Assembly (NCBI RefSeq): GCF_031951985.1
Contig: NZ_JAVLVU010000001.1
Location: 2,976,001 to 3,040,000, forward strand
Length of the DNA stretch: 64,000 nt
Origin: Mucilaginibacter terrae
Lineage (GTDB): Bacteria > Bacteroidota > Bacteroidia > Sphingobacteriales > Sphingobacteriaceae
Direction of reading: 5' to 3'
Position 1 is the first letter of the stretch; the number at the start of each line of letters is the position of its first letter. Of the stretch, positions 17,274-26,210 are shown in pieces. Below the pieces are notes generated by a model, which did not search any database, was not told the origin of the DNA, and was given only the letters and a program-made list of their open reading frames with translations. The translations under genes and the position numbers were made by a program.

Positions 17274-18073
17274 TGACACGAGATAAAAGTGCGATGGATG
17301 TGTGCGATTCCCCTCTTGAGAGGGGTGGAGGGGTGTGTCCTTCAAGCGTTCAAGTAAAGCGTGCTAAACACACCCCTGCTCATGCTCAGCCCTACGCGCC
17401 CCCTCTCAAGAGGGGAATTGGAAGTTTAATTGCATTTCTTATAACACTATTCTTCGCACCATCGCTCTACGCCCAAAAAGTAGATGCCGATTTGCTGCGC
17501 ATCAAACAACGTATGGATTCGGTTGCTAAGTTTACGGCTACGGTAACGCTCGATCTGGATGTGCCGTTTATACAAATGCCTACCAAAAAAGCACAGGTGA
17601 GTTACGCCAAAGGCAAGCGCATGCAGTTTACCTCTAAAGATTTTGTGATGCTGCCCAAACGTGGACTGGATTTTTCGCTGTCGGAAATATTTAAATACCC
17701 ATTCATTACCGTTGACCGCGGTGCCGAAAAGCGAAACGGAAAAATGCTGAAAGTGCTGAACGTTATACCAACCGATGCCAAGTCAGACCTGGTGCTGGTA
17801 ACCTTGTATATGGATGCCAAGGCGGCGCGTATTATGGAATCAGAAATCAACACCCGTAAAGACGGTTCGTACTCGTTATTGATGCAGTATGACGGCGCAA
17901 AGGAAATACTGCCCGATTACGTAGAGGCATCCTTCGCCATAGAGAGGCTAAAAATTCCATTTAACTTTATGGGCAAGGATACCAAAATAGACCGCAAAAA
18001 AATGCGCGGTATGGATACCAAAACCGGCAAGATAAAAATGAAGATGAGCGATTATAAAATTTCGCTTATTTAA
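17270..18073 (+). CDS. LolA-like exported protein with a repeat-derived N terminus
   Basis: A 267-residue protein. From about residue 50 on it reads as an exported protein: signal peptide GSLIAFLITLFFAPSLYAQ, then VDADLLRIKQRMDSVAKF and a beta-rich body with MLPKRGLDFSLSEIF and YSLLMQYDGAKEILPDY. The pattern suggests a LolA/LolB-like lipoprotein-carrier fold, but I am not certain. The first 50 residues are odd: DSPLERGGGVCPS and PPLKRGI are the translation of a 115-bp family B repeat between the start codon and the signal peptide. The ATG at 17270 overlaps the permease stop, so the repeat appears to have entered an existing gene without breaking the frame. Confidence 0.75.
   Translation: MMTRDKSAMDVCDSPLERGGGVCPSSVQVKRAKHTPAHAQPYAPPLKRGIGSLIAFLITLFFAPSLYAQKVDADLLRIKQRMDSVAKFTATVTLDLDVPFIQMPTKKAQVSYAKGKRMQFTSKDFVMLPKRGLDFSLSEIFKYPFITVDRGAEKRNGKMLKVLNVIPTDAKSDLVLVTLYMDAKAARIMESEINTRKDGSYSLLMQYDGAKEILPDYVEASFAIERLKIPFNFMGKDTKIDRKKMRGMDTKTGKIKMKMSDYKISLI
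17304..17418. repeat. Family B palindromic element, copy 1, inside a coding region
   Basis: A 115-base imperfect palindrome. Each end carries the hairpin CCCCTCTTGAGAGGGG (right end: CCCCTCTCAAGAGGGG), and inner arms GGGTGTGTCC and ACACACCCC pair as well. It keeps an open reading frame through the LolA-like gene. A second copy lies at 21172. Confidence 0.85.
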
Positions 18074-18597
18074 AACGAGATATTAGGGTTGGATATAGCG
18101 AACACATGCTCATCCAAAATTTGCCCACTCTTAACTACAGAGTTTCGTAACACACCCTGCTTTTCATAACCGGCTTTCTCCAACACCCGCATTGATTTTT
18201 GGTTGCTGCTTAATGCCAGTGCCTGTATGCAAATAGCATCAAGTTGCTCAAACGTGTAGTTGGTAATCAGCTTTACAGCTTCGGGCATAATGCCTTTGCC
18301 CCAGTAGCTTTCGCTTAGCCAGTAGCCAAGCAGCGGTGTTTTACGGTAAACATCGGCCCTGAAGTTAAGACCAATACCCCCCACCACTTCGCCATTTATG
18401 CTGATGGTAAAATTTACAATAGGCTCCTGATTTTCAAACATTTTCACCCAGGCCTGCGCATCTTCAAAAGTATAGGGCGAAGGAAAACGATCTAACAACA
18501 TGGCCGATATATTGGGGTTATTGGCGTGCTTTTGTAACGAGGCCTCGTCGCCGGGTTGCCAGTTGCGTAATATAAAGCCGTTTCCTGTAAGTTGCAT
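18070..18597 (-). CDS. GNAT-family N-acetyltransferase
   Basis: A 175-residue acetyltransferase of the RimJ/RimL type (Acetyltransf_3), which moves an acetyl group from acetyl-CoA to an amine such as a protein N terminus or a small molecule. The N terminus NGFILRNWQPGDEASLQKHA and the C-terminal NQKSMRVLEKAGYEKQGVL are typical, and GYWLSESYWGKGIMPEAV covers the acetyl-CoA-binding region. It runs convergent to the LolA-like gene and overlaps its stop by 4 bases. Confidence 0.88.
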   Translation of the reverse strand: MQLTGNGFILRNWQPGDEASLQKHANNPNISAMLLDRFPSPYTFEDAQAWVKMFENQEPIVNFTISINGEVVGGIGLNFRADVYRKTPLLGYWLSESYWGKGIMPEAVKLITNYTFEQLDAICIQALALSSNQKSMRVLEKAGYEKQGVLRNSVVKSGQILDEHVFAISNPNISF

Positions 18598-18683
18598 TTT
18601 GTAAAAATAGTATTCGCTTTTAAGGTTTCATTTAAATAGCTGTTATATTTAGCGGTACTACAAATGCTATTCTCCTTAACTGC

Positions 18684-21143
18684 ATGAAAAAACTCTTTAC
18701 TCTCTTTTTACTGGCCTCTGCTGTAGGCGTAAACGCGCAAAAGCTCGAAAAACTCACCGTCGAAAAGATCATGAGCGATTCGAAATGGATGGGCACCTCG
18801 CCCGATGCCATTCGCTGGAGCGATGACAGCAAAAAAATATACTTTAACTGGAACCCCGAAGCTGCCGACCACAGCAGCCTGTACGCCATAACCACCGGCA
18901 ACACAAAACCGCAAAAAGTTGAGCTGGCCGAACGCAAAGCCCTTACCAATGGCGGCACCTGGAACAAAAGCCATACCCGAAAACTATTTGAGCAAAGCGG
19001 CGATATATTTTTAAGCGACATTAAAACCGGCAAGATCATTCCGCTGGCCGTTACTACCGACCGCGAAAGCAATGCGGCTTTCAGCACCGATGAAAGCAAA
19101 GTATTGTTTATGCGTGCCGATAACCTGTTCTCGCTTAGCCTCAACACCGGCGAATTAATACAGCTAACCAACTTTATCCGTACCGGGGCAGCGGCGGCAC
19201 CTGTTGCAGCGGCCGGCTTTGGTCAAAGAGGAGGAGGCGGTCGTCAGGGCGGTGCAACAACCGGGGCAGCAGTTCAACGTCAGGGAGGTGCAGCAGCCGG
19301 CGGTAATCAGCAGGAGGGTTGGTTGCGTAACCAGCAAACCGAGCTGTTTGAGGTAGTACGCGAAAAAGCAAAAGACGAAAAATACAATGCCGCTGAGCGC
19401 AAGGCCTTGCAGGGCAAAACATTAAAGGCTATACCAATTGGTGAGCAATCGTTAAGTTTTGTGCAGCAAAGCCCCGATGCCAGGTATATTACCTATCGTT
19501 TAATAAAGGCAGCCGATGGTGCAAAGACTACCATTGTGCCCAGCTATGTAACGGCATCGGGCTATACCGAAGATATTCCTAACCGTACCAAGGTAGGTGC
19601 GCCCCTGTCAACCTCACAATCATTTGTGTTTGATACGCAGCGCGACACGGTGTACGCCATCTCCACCAAAGAAATTCCTGGTATTAAAGACCTGCCCGAC
19701 TACGTAAAAGATTACCCCAAACAACTGGAAGACCGTACCAAACGCAACGACGACCGCAACGTGGTAATTCAGGGCCCAAACTGGAGCCCGACAGGCCAAT
19801 ACGCCGTAGCCATTGTTACCGCACAGGATAACAAAGACCGCTGGGTAATGAAACTTGACCCGGCAACCGGCAAACTGAGCCAGTTAGATCGTCAGCGCGA
19901 CGAAGCTTGGATAGGCGGTCCCGGCATTAGCGGCGGCGGTTTTGTAAGCGGCAATACAGGCTGGTTGGATGATACGCATTTTTACTTTCAGAGCGAAGCC
20001 AGCGGCTATTCACACATTTATGTAGTTGATGTGGTTTCGGGCGCCAAAAAACAGCTCACCAATGGTAAATGGGAAGTGTCGGACCTACATCTATCTAACG
20101 ATAAAAAATCATTTTACTTTACCGGAAACATCGAGCATCCGGGCATCAGCCATTATTATCGTTTGCCGGTTAGCGGCGGTACCCCGGTAAAGCTAACCAG
20201 CATGAAAGGCGGTAATGAGGTTGAACTATCGCCCGATGAAAAGTGGCTGGCTATTCGCTATTCGTACTCCAACAAACCTTGGGAGTTGTACCTGCAACCC
20301 AATAAACCCGGCGCAAAAGCGGTACAAATAACCAAATCAACCAGTGCCGAGTTTAACTCGTACCAGTGGCGCGACCCGGAAATAGTTACTTTCAAAAACC
20401 GTTACGGTAAAGATGTATATGCCCGCGTGTATTCGCAAAAAATTGCGCATCCGTCAAAGCCTGCCGTGGTGTTTGTGCATGGTGCCGGTTATTTACAAAA
20501 CGTGCATTACTGGTGGAGCCAATATTACCATGAGTACATGTTCCATAACCTGCTGGCCGATAATGGTTACACCGTTATTGATATTGACTACACCGGCAGC
20601 GCAGGTTATGGCCGCGACTGGCGTACAGGCATCTACCGCCACATGGGCGGCAAGGATTTGGACGACCAGGTTGACGGTGTAAAATTTCTTGCAGAAAAAT
20701 ATGGTATAAACCCTAAAAACGTGGGCTTATACGGTGGTTCGTACGGTGGTTTTATTACGCTGATGGCCATGTTTACCCAACCTGATGTTTTTGCAGCCGG
20801 TGCTGGTTTACGCTCGGTAACCGATTGGGCACATTATAACCACGGCTATACCGCTAACATTTTGAACGAACCTTATAATGACGAAAAGGCCTATAAGGCA
20901 AGTTCGCCCATATACTTTGCCAACGGCTTAAAAGGCCGCCTGTTAATGGCACATGGCATGGTTGATGTTAACGTAAATTATCAGGACATTATTCGCCTTA
21001 GTCAAAAACTGATTGAATTGCACAAAGACAACTGGGAACTGGCCTCATACCCGGTAGAAGACCATGGCTTTGTGCAACCCAGCAGCTGGACCGATGAGTA
21101 TAAGCGTATTTATAAGCTATTTGAAGAAACACTGAAGAAGTAA
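18684..21143 (+). CDS. S9-family prolyl oligopeptidase / DPP IV-like peptidase
   Basis: An 819-residue secreted serine peptidase; signal peptide MKKLFTLFLLASAVGVNAQ. Residues about 25-560 form the beta-propeller domain (WSDDSKKIYF, PDEKWLAIRY). The alpha/beta hydrolase domain follows, with nucleophile GLYGGSYGGF (about Ser 691), acid in HGMVDVNVNYQ and His in VEDHGFVQPSSW. The family removes dipeptides, usually after proline, in the periplasm. An unusual low-complexity stretch rich in Gly, Ala and Gln (about residues 170-215, including GQRGGGGRQGG) interrupts the propeller. A family B repeat and a terminator follow. Confidence 0.92.
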   Translation: MKKLFTLFLLASAVGVNAQKLEKLTVEKIMSDSKWMGTSPDAIRWSDDSKKIYFNWNPEAADHSSLYAITTGNTKPQKVELAERKALTNGGTWNKSHTRKLFEQSGDIFLSDIKTGKIIPLAVTTDRESNAAFSTDESKVLFMRADNLFSLSLNTGELIQLTNFIRTGAAAAPVAAAGFGQRGGGGRQGGATTGAAVQRQGGAAAGGNQQEGWLRNQQTELFEVVREKAKDEKYNAAERKALQGKTLKAIPIGEQSLSFVQQSPDARYITYRLIKAADGAKTTIVPSYVTASGYTEDIPNRTKVGAPLSTSQSFVFDTQRDTVYAISTKEIPGIKDLPDYVKDYPKQLEDRTKRNDDRNVVIQGPNWSPTGQYAVAIVTAQDNKDRWVMKLDPATGKLSQLDRQRDEAWIGGPGISGGGFVSGNTGWLDDTHFYFQSEASGYSHIYVVDVVSGAKKQLTNGKWEVSDLHLSNDKKSFYFTGNIEHPGISHYYRLPVSGGTPVKLTSMKGGNEVELSPDEKWLAIRYSYSNKPWELYLQPNKPGAKAVQITKSTSAEFNSYQWRDPEIVTFKNRYGKDVYARVYSQKIAHPSKPAVVFVHGAGYLQNVHYWWSQYYHEYMFHNLLADNGYTVIDIDYTGSAGYGRDWRTGIYRHMGGKDLDDQVDGVKFLAEKYGINPKNVGLYGGSYGGFITLMAMFTQPDVFAAGAGLRSVTDWAHYNHGYTANILNEPYNDEKAYKASSPIYFANGLKGRLLMAHGMVDVNVNYQDIIRLSQKLIELHKDNWELASYPVEDHGFVQPSSWTDEYKRIYKLFEETLKK

Positions 21144-21171
21144 GAAAGTCTACTTGTGCGCGGTGGCCCGT

Positions 21172-21285
21172 GCGATTCCCCTCTTGAGAGGGGTGGAGGG
21201 GTGTGTCATTTTGAAGAGAAAAGTTTGCGAATGACACACCCCTGCCTTCGCTCAATCCTTACCCGCCCCCTCTCAAGAGGGGAAT
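21172..21285. repeat. Family B palindromic element, copy 2, intergenic
   Basis: The same structure as the copy at 17304: end hairpins CCCCTCTTGAGAGGGG and CCCCTCTCAAGAGGGG, inner arms GGGGTGTGTCATT and AATGACACACCCC. About 60 central bases differ from copy 1. It lies between the S9 peptidase and the dioxygenase. Confidence 0.85.
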
Positions 21286-21300
21286 AAGAAATACCTTTAA

Positions 21301-21330
21301 CCCTGCTCAAAACGGCAGGGTTGTTTTTTG
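21301..21330 (+). terminator. Terminator of the S9 peptidase gene
   Basis: CCCTGC...GCAGGG hairpin (loop TCAAAACG) followed by TTGTTTTTTG. Its T-tract contains the -33 element used by the next promoter. Confidence 0.8.
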
Positions 21331-21349
21331 CACTTAACTGTTAACTTTG
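21321..21349 (+). promoter_or_regulatory. Promoter of the tryptophan dioxygenase gene
   Basis: TTG at 21321-21323, an 18-base spacer and TAACTTTG at 21342-21349. The ATG follows 4 bases after the box, so the transcript is predicted to be leaderless, as for lpxD. Confidence 0.7.
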
Positions 21350-21353
21350 CCTT

Positions 21354-22307
21354 ATGCACCTCTCACCCGAAATTCAAGAGCGACTGGATCAATTACAGCA
21401 AAAATATGAGGCTATGGGGCAGGACATGAACTCCTACCTCGACGGTTTGCTGTATGCGGATTTTTTAACGTATTGGGACTACATACATCTTGATACGCTG
21501 CTCAGTCTGCAAAAACCTAAAACGCCTTTTCCTGATGAAGAGATATTTATTATCTATCATCAAATAACCGAACTGTATTTTAAACTGGCACTAAATGAGT
21601 GTGAGCAGATTGCCAGCCACGAAAACCTGACGGTTGAGTTTTTTACCACAAGGCTGAAACGCATTAACCGCTATTTTGAGGCATTGACCAATTCTTTCGA
21701 AATAATGGTGGATGGCATGGAAAAGGAGCAGTTTTTAAAGTTTAGGATGTCATTGCTACCGGCCAGCGGTTTTCAATCGGGGCAATACCGCATGATTGAA
21801 ATTTATGCTACCGATTTTATTAACCTCGTGGCTAAAGATAAGCGCGATGAGCTACGTGGTGCAAATATCGAAGAGCAATTTAACCACATATACTGGAAGT
21901 TTGGCGCTACCGAACTATCAACCGGCAAGCAAACGCTCACCCTTAAACAATTCGAAAAAAAATACGCCAAAAGCTTTATCGAGTTAGGCCGCGAGCGCAT
22001 CAGTACCAATTTTTATGCCCTCTACCGTAAAATGCTCAAAGAGGGGAACGCAACACCAGCCCTACAAGCCGAATTGCGCCAGTTGGATGTGAATGTAAAC
22101 GTGAACTGGCCGCTATCGCACTATAAATCGGCGGTACGCTACCTGCACCGCGAGCCTGAGGAGATTAGTGCTACCGGTGGTACCAACTGGCAAAAGTACC
22201 TGCCTCCACGTTTTCAAAAGCGCATCTTCTACCCATCGGTTTGGTCGGCCGAGCAAATTGAGGAGTGGGGTAAGGCTTGGGTGCATAAGGCGCTGAGCGG
22301 AGAATAG
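21354..22307 (+). CDS. Tryptophan 2,3-dioxygenase family protein
   Basis: A 317-residue heme enzyme family that opens the indole ring of tryptophan with O2 to give N-formylkynurenine, the first step of the kynurenine pathway. Family marks are YIHLDTLLSLQ near residue 43, the distal-pocket segment FIIYHQITELYFKLAL, ASGFQSGQYRMIEI, and a C-terminal stretch SHYKSAVRYLHREP with ATGGTNW that aligns with the proximal heme His and the substrate loop. No other kynurenine gene lies beside it, so whether it degrades tryptophan or feeds NAD synthesis is open. It has its own promoter and terminator. Confidence 0.85.
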   Translation: MHLSPEIQERLDQLQQKYEAMGQDMNSYLDGLLYADFLTYWDYIHLDTLLSLQKPKTPFPDEEIFIIYHQITELYFKLALNECEQIASHENLTVEFFTTRLKRINRYFEALTNSFEIMVDGMEKEQFLKFRMSLLPASGFQSGQYRMIEIYATDFINLVAKDKRDELRGANIEEQFNHIYWKFGATELSTGKQTLTLKQFEKKYAKSFIELGRERISTNFYALYRKMLKEGNATPALQAELRQLDVNVNVNWPLSHYKSAVRYLHREPEEISATGGTNWQKYLPPRFQKRIFYPSVWSAEQIEEWGKAWVHKALSGE

Positions 22308-22379
22308 TTTGTAAAGCTTTTTGTTTGCCTTTGGCACTAAAATGCCTCTCTAACCAACTTAAGATTTAACCAATATTTT

Positions 22380-22408
22380 AAACCGCTAAATTTGGCGGTT
22401 TTTTTGTT
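22380..22408 (+). terminator. Terminator of the dioxygenase gene
   Basis: AAACCGC / GCGGTTT with an 8-base loop, followed by a run of T residues. Confidence 0.75.
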
Positions 22409-22463
22409 TTTATACTTAATTATTTGGGTATTTTGGGGGCAATAAAACAACCACCAACCTTAT

Positions 22464-23893
22464 ATTAAAAAGCTATTGCTTACCCTGTTTTTGGTGCTAC
22501 CATTTTTAGTGTTTGCGCAAACCGAACCTGTTGTACTCGAAGAGTTGTACAAAAACTGCCGCGGGTTGTATTCATTTAAACTTAATGACGATGTAAGCAT
22601 TGTACAGGTTAATACCGACAATGAAAACTTTGACATGCTGGCCATTAACGAGCAGATGAAGGTTTTGTGGAAAGTTACCTTACCGGGCTATGCCTTATCA
22701 TCGGGTAAGTTTAAAGACAAAATTGTAGCAGTGGGTAGCACCGAAAAAGAAAAAAGCGAGTACAAAGGCTTTGTGCTCGACCCATTAACCGGTAAAATTA
22801 TTTTAGAAAAAACGATATACAACGGTGGTGATAAAAAGACAGAAAATGCTTACCCATACTTTACCGAAAAGGGTGATTGTTTTAAAATGACGTTTGCAAA
22901 AGTTAAAATTACATATCCGGCCATAAGCATGAGCCGTAAGCCCAAAACAACTATACTCAGCCTTGTAGCGCTCGATTTTGACATCAGCCTAAATGTAAAC
23001 AAGCTTATTGAGACTAAATTACCTGATGGAAAAATATACAGCTATGGGTTTAACACTTATGGCGACCTTATGGTGGTACATAGCAATAATGAAGAGACCG
23101 TTGATGTTTCGAAATACAGCATAGATAAAAACACGCCGGTTGCAACACAAAAGGTTAGTTTTAACGCACATAAAAAATTTAAAGCCAACGATATTGATGG
23201 AAACTTTAGTGCTATATTTTCGGCTAACCGCGATATGGTGTACCTGGCGCTAATGCATCCTAACGAAGAAAAGGAAACACAGCTAAGCTTGTTAAAACTC
23301 AATATGGCCGATGGTAAAACCCAAACTATTACCGAGGTATTTAACAAAGACCACATTAAAGATTTAAAAAGACTTTCATTCCTGTTAATCCCCAAATAAA
23401 GAAACCATATATCGGGGATATGAGCTCGGCAATAATTACTACGGCAAAAGAAGAGAATGAAAAGATCATTATAAGCTTTGTAAACGGCAGTCTTATGATG
23501 GGTACATATGCAAACGCTTACCGGTTTAACTCACCTGTGGTAAATGTTTATGATTGGAATCTGGCCCGTTTAGCACAAGTGGTATTACCAAGTTCATTGT
23601 TTCAGGCCAAGGGCATTATAAACAGTTACAATATCAATGGCGATAAACTTAAAATAGTAAGTACTACCTGCCTTGGCCCGCGTAAGATAAATGCGCTTTA
23701 CACGATTTATAATTTTAAAGCCGGCAAATTAGACCAAATGGAGTATCTTGAAAAAAAGAAGGTTGATCGTGATGACTTTGTGGGATCGGTAATGTGGTTT
23801 AAGGATAAATATATCGTACCTTATTTTTCGCCAAAAGGCATTATGAATCAAAGCAAATTTGAATTGTCGCTTGCGCAAAACACCTATAACTAA
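22464..23893 (+). pseudogene. Secreted protein of unknown function, start codon lost and frameshifted
   Basis: No family recognised. Joined, the pieces give a secreted protein of about 475 residues with alternating beta-strand patterns, possibly a WD/propeller-like fold. Two lesions are visible. First, the natural start should read MKKLLLTLFLVLPFLVFAQ, but the first codon is ATT (22464-22466) instead of ATG; only a TTG at 22476 could start further in. Second, after GATTT at 23365 the run of five A residues is one short. The first frame ends at 23399, while the rest (TFIPVNPQIKKPYIGDMSSA onward) continues in another frame to 23893. Adding one A restores a single frame. Probable pseudogene, unless both are reading errors. 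Confidence 0.7.
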
Positions 23894-23920
23894 GACAACT
23901 GATTTCACACTAAAACCAAA

Positions 23921-23949
23921 AAAGGCGGCTCCATCGCGGAGCCGCCTTT
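23921..23949 (-). terminator. Terminator of the first LruC gene, possibly bidirectional
   Basis: Perfect 12-pair stem AAAGGCGGCTCC / GGAGCCGCCTTT with loop ATCGC. Read on the minus strand it ends in six T residues, so it mainly serves the lipoprotein gene whose stop is at 23983. Confidence 0.85.
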
Positions 23950-23982
23950 ACTACTTACACAATTTATATTTCTCTGAAACTA

Positions 23983-26106
23983 CTATTTGTTGTAGATTTT
24001 AGAAGCATCGCGGTAACCGCTTGCGGTGTTGCTGTACCAGTCGGTATAATTTACACCGCCCGATGAAGCCCAGTCGCCAAAGCGCAAATAAGCTTCGTTG
24101 ATTGGTTGTAACTCGAACGGATGGCTGAACGAACCGCCGAAGCTGATAGCCCATGGCCAGTTAGTGCCCGATACATAGTATTTGTTGCTGGCCGCTACCG
24201 AAGCATCGTCATCGGTACCAAACAGGGCTTTGTTAGCTTTGTCGGTTGGTGCAAAACCCGGTAAGTGGATCTCGTAACCACGACGCATATCACTGATCAG
24301 GAACGGGTTAAATGCAGATACTTGTAAGTTTGACGAAGCAACAGGCGAAGCAAATGTTACCTTTACCGAAGCTGTTGTGCTGGTTACTTTATCTTTAGCA
24401 GCTAATACGTTGATAAAGAAAGCACCGTCAGGATTTTTAATTAAAGCCTCATGGTTATCAAACGGAACAATTACCGCTTTAGCCTGGCCGGCTTCAACAC
24501 CATTGCTCGCTAATGAAATATAGTTGCTGATAGCTTTTTGACCGGTTACCGAGCTAACTGCCGATGCAGCAACCGGTAACTGTACACCAAAACCGTTTTT
24601 AAAAGACGCACCCGAAGCAGCTACACTATAGTCACCTACCATATCAACTACCTGGTTGCTGGCATTGCTGGTGAACGTATAACGGTAGCTAACTACTAAG
24701 TCATTAAGGTCATAGTCACCTTTTTTAGGCCAGTTATCTTCAAATGCAATGTTAGCATAACCTGTTTTTGAAGGGTAATAAGTGATATAAGCACGGGTTG
24801 GATCGGTAGGAAATGCATCTTGTACATCCTGAACGCCATCGCCATCGGTATCGCCACCTTTGTCAACACCACATACGCCATCGTTATCAATAGCATCTGT
24901 TACGTTGGTGGTAGTGTAAAATACTAAATCATTAAAGTCTTCGTCAGATGCATAACCACCAGGGTTGGTAAGTGGGGTTTGACGGTTACAATCTTCAAAA
25001 CCGGTAATGTGCAGCTTGTGTACATCATCATATAAGGTAACCGCATGTTTTTTCGATATAAGTAACTCAGGGTTGAACAACAGATCGGTTGAGAATTTCT
25101 GACCACCTGTGGCTACACCGCTACCAGTCCATGCATCTTGCAACAACACAAATGCAATAGAAGTACCGGCATCAAAGCTGCCCAGTTTTACCTTATCGCC
25201 AGCTTTTAAGCCACCGCCCGAGCCTTGCGCCGAAGCATTAGGGAACACATAGGTAACTTTATCAATGCCACCGGCTAATGTACCTACTACGTTAAATACA
25301 GGAGGAAAACCGGTACGGTAAGTATAGTAACCCAAAGAACTTTGGTAACCTGCACCTTCAGACACGAAGGTAACATAAACATCAGATGCTTTTTTAAGGT
25401 TGATGGTTGATACGGCCGTATTTACTATATATGCCGGGTGCAGATCAGCCACCTTGCTGCCTTCGGGTAATGAAGCGTTGATGAATGATAAAGTTGAAGC
25501 ATCTATAACATCAGGAGTTGCCTCCAGATAAACCGGGCGACCTAAGGCTTTAGGATACGTTGTATTATTAACAAACGCAGTTGATGCGCTGTATGAACCC
25601 GGATAACCATAATCGGTTAACAGTAAGCCATTGGTTTTAACAGATGATACAGCTACGGTTGCAGCAGTCCTGGCATCTTCGGCAATAACATCACCAGCAT
25701 ATCCGTCTTTGCCACCTAATACCACGTTTACAGTATTACTTGCAGAAACGGCTACCTGTGCGTTACGCATTATACCCAGGTAAGCCGGATCAATTACCAG
25801 TTTAGTGGTTGATGTAGGTACGGTAACTGTACCTTGCAGTACACCTGCGCTGTTGGTTACACCTTTAAAAACGGTTACGCCTGCCGTGTTGTTTACGCTA
25901 ACCACAATACCGGCCAAAGGCTGATCGTTGTTGGTTTTGAGCGACACGTTGAGGCTCACGTTTTTGGTTGTGCTAAAATTAAACCCATCAGGGGCAATTT
26001 TGTTGGCCGGAGTTACAGGCCCTTCCTCGGTTTGGTTGTTGTCTTTTTTACAGGCCGACAGTGCTACTACACCTGCTAAAAGCGCATAAGTAAAAATAGA
26101 TTTCAT
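23983..26106 (-). CDS. LruC-domain lipoprotein (paralogue 1)
   Basis: A 707-residue surface or periplasmic lipoprotein; signal MKSIFTYALLAGVVALSAC with lipobox LSAC. After an N-terminal beta-sandwich region that begins GFNFSTTKNVSLNV, with a carboxypeptidase-regulatory-like segment, it has a domain with FNDLVFYTTTN (DUF4114-like), a calcium-binding-like repeat GGDTDGDGVQDVQDAFP (about residue 420), then the LruC/DUF4842 domain with ITYYPSKTGYANIAFED and DYDLNDLVVSYRY. The function of LruC proteins is not known. It is a close paralogue of the next gene, 104 bases away on the same strand. Confidence 0.85.
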   Translation of the reverse strand: MKSIFTYALLAGVVALSACKKDNNQTEEGPVTPANKIAPDGFNFSTTKNVSLNVSLKTNNDQPLAGIVVSVNNTAGVTVFKGVTNSAGVLQGTVTVPTSTTKLVIDPAYLGIMRNAQVAVSASNTVNVVLGGKDGYAGDVIAEDARTAATVAVSSVKTNGLLLTDYGYPGSYSASTAFVNNTTYPKALGRPVYLEATPDVIDASTLSFINASLPEGSKVADLHPAYIVNTAVSTINLKKASDVYVTFVSEGAGYQSSLGYYTYRTGFPPVFNVVGTLAGGIDKVTYVFPNASAQGSGGGLKAGDKVKLGSFDAGTSIAFVLLQDAWTGSGVATGGQKFSTDLLFNPELLISKKHAVTLYDDVHKLHITGFEDCNRQTPLTNPGGYASDEDFNDLVFYTTTNVTDAIDNDGVCGVDKGGDTDGDGVQDVQDAFPTDPTRAYITYYPSKTGYANIAFEDNWPKKGDYDLNDLVVSYRYTFTSNASNQVVDMVGDYSVAASGASFKNGFGVQLPVAASAVSSVTGQKAISNYISLASNGVEAGQAKAVIVPFDNHEALIKNPDGAFFINVLAAKDKVTSTTASVKVTFASPVASSNLQVSAFNPFLISDMRRGYEIHLPGFAPTDKANKALFGTDDDASVAASNKYYVSGTNWPWAISFGGSFSHPFELQPINEAYLRFGDWASSGGVNYTDWYSNTASGYRDASKIYNK

Positions 26107-26210
26107 TTTATTTATTAATTAGTGAAAAAATGCAATGGGATTATGCTGATTTGGATATATAGGCACAGCAAAAGCCTTGATTGCTTATTGCTGTGCACTT
26201 GAGTTTTTGC

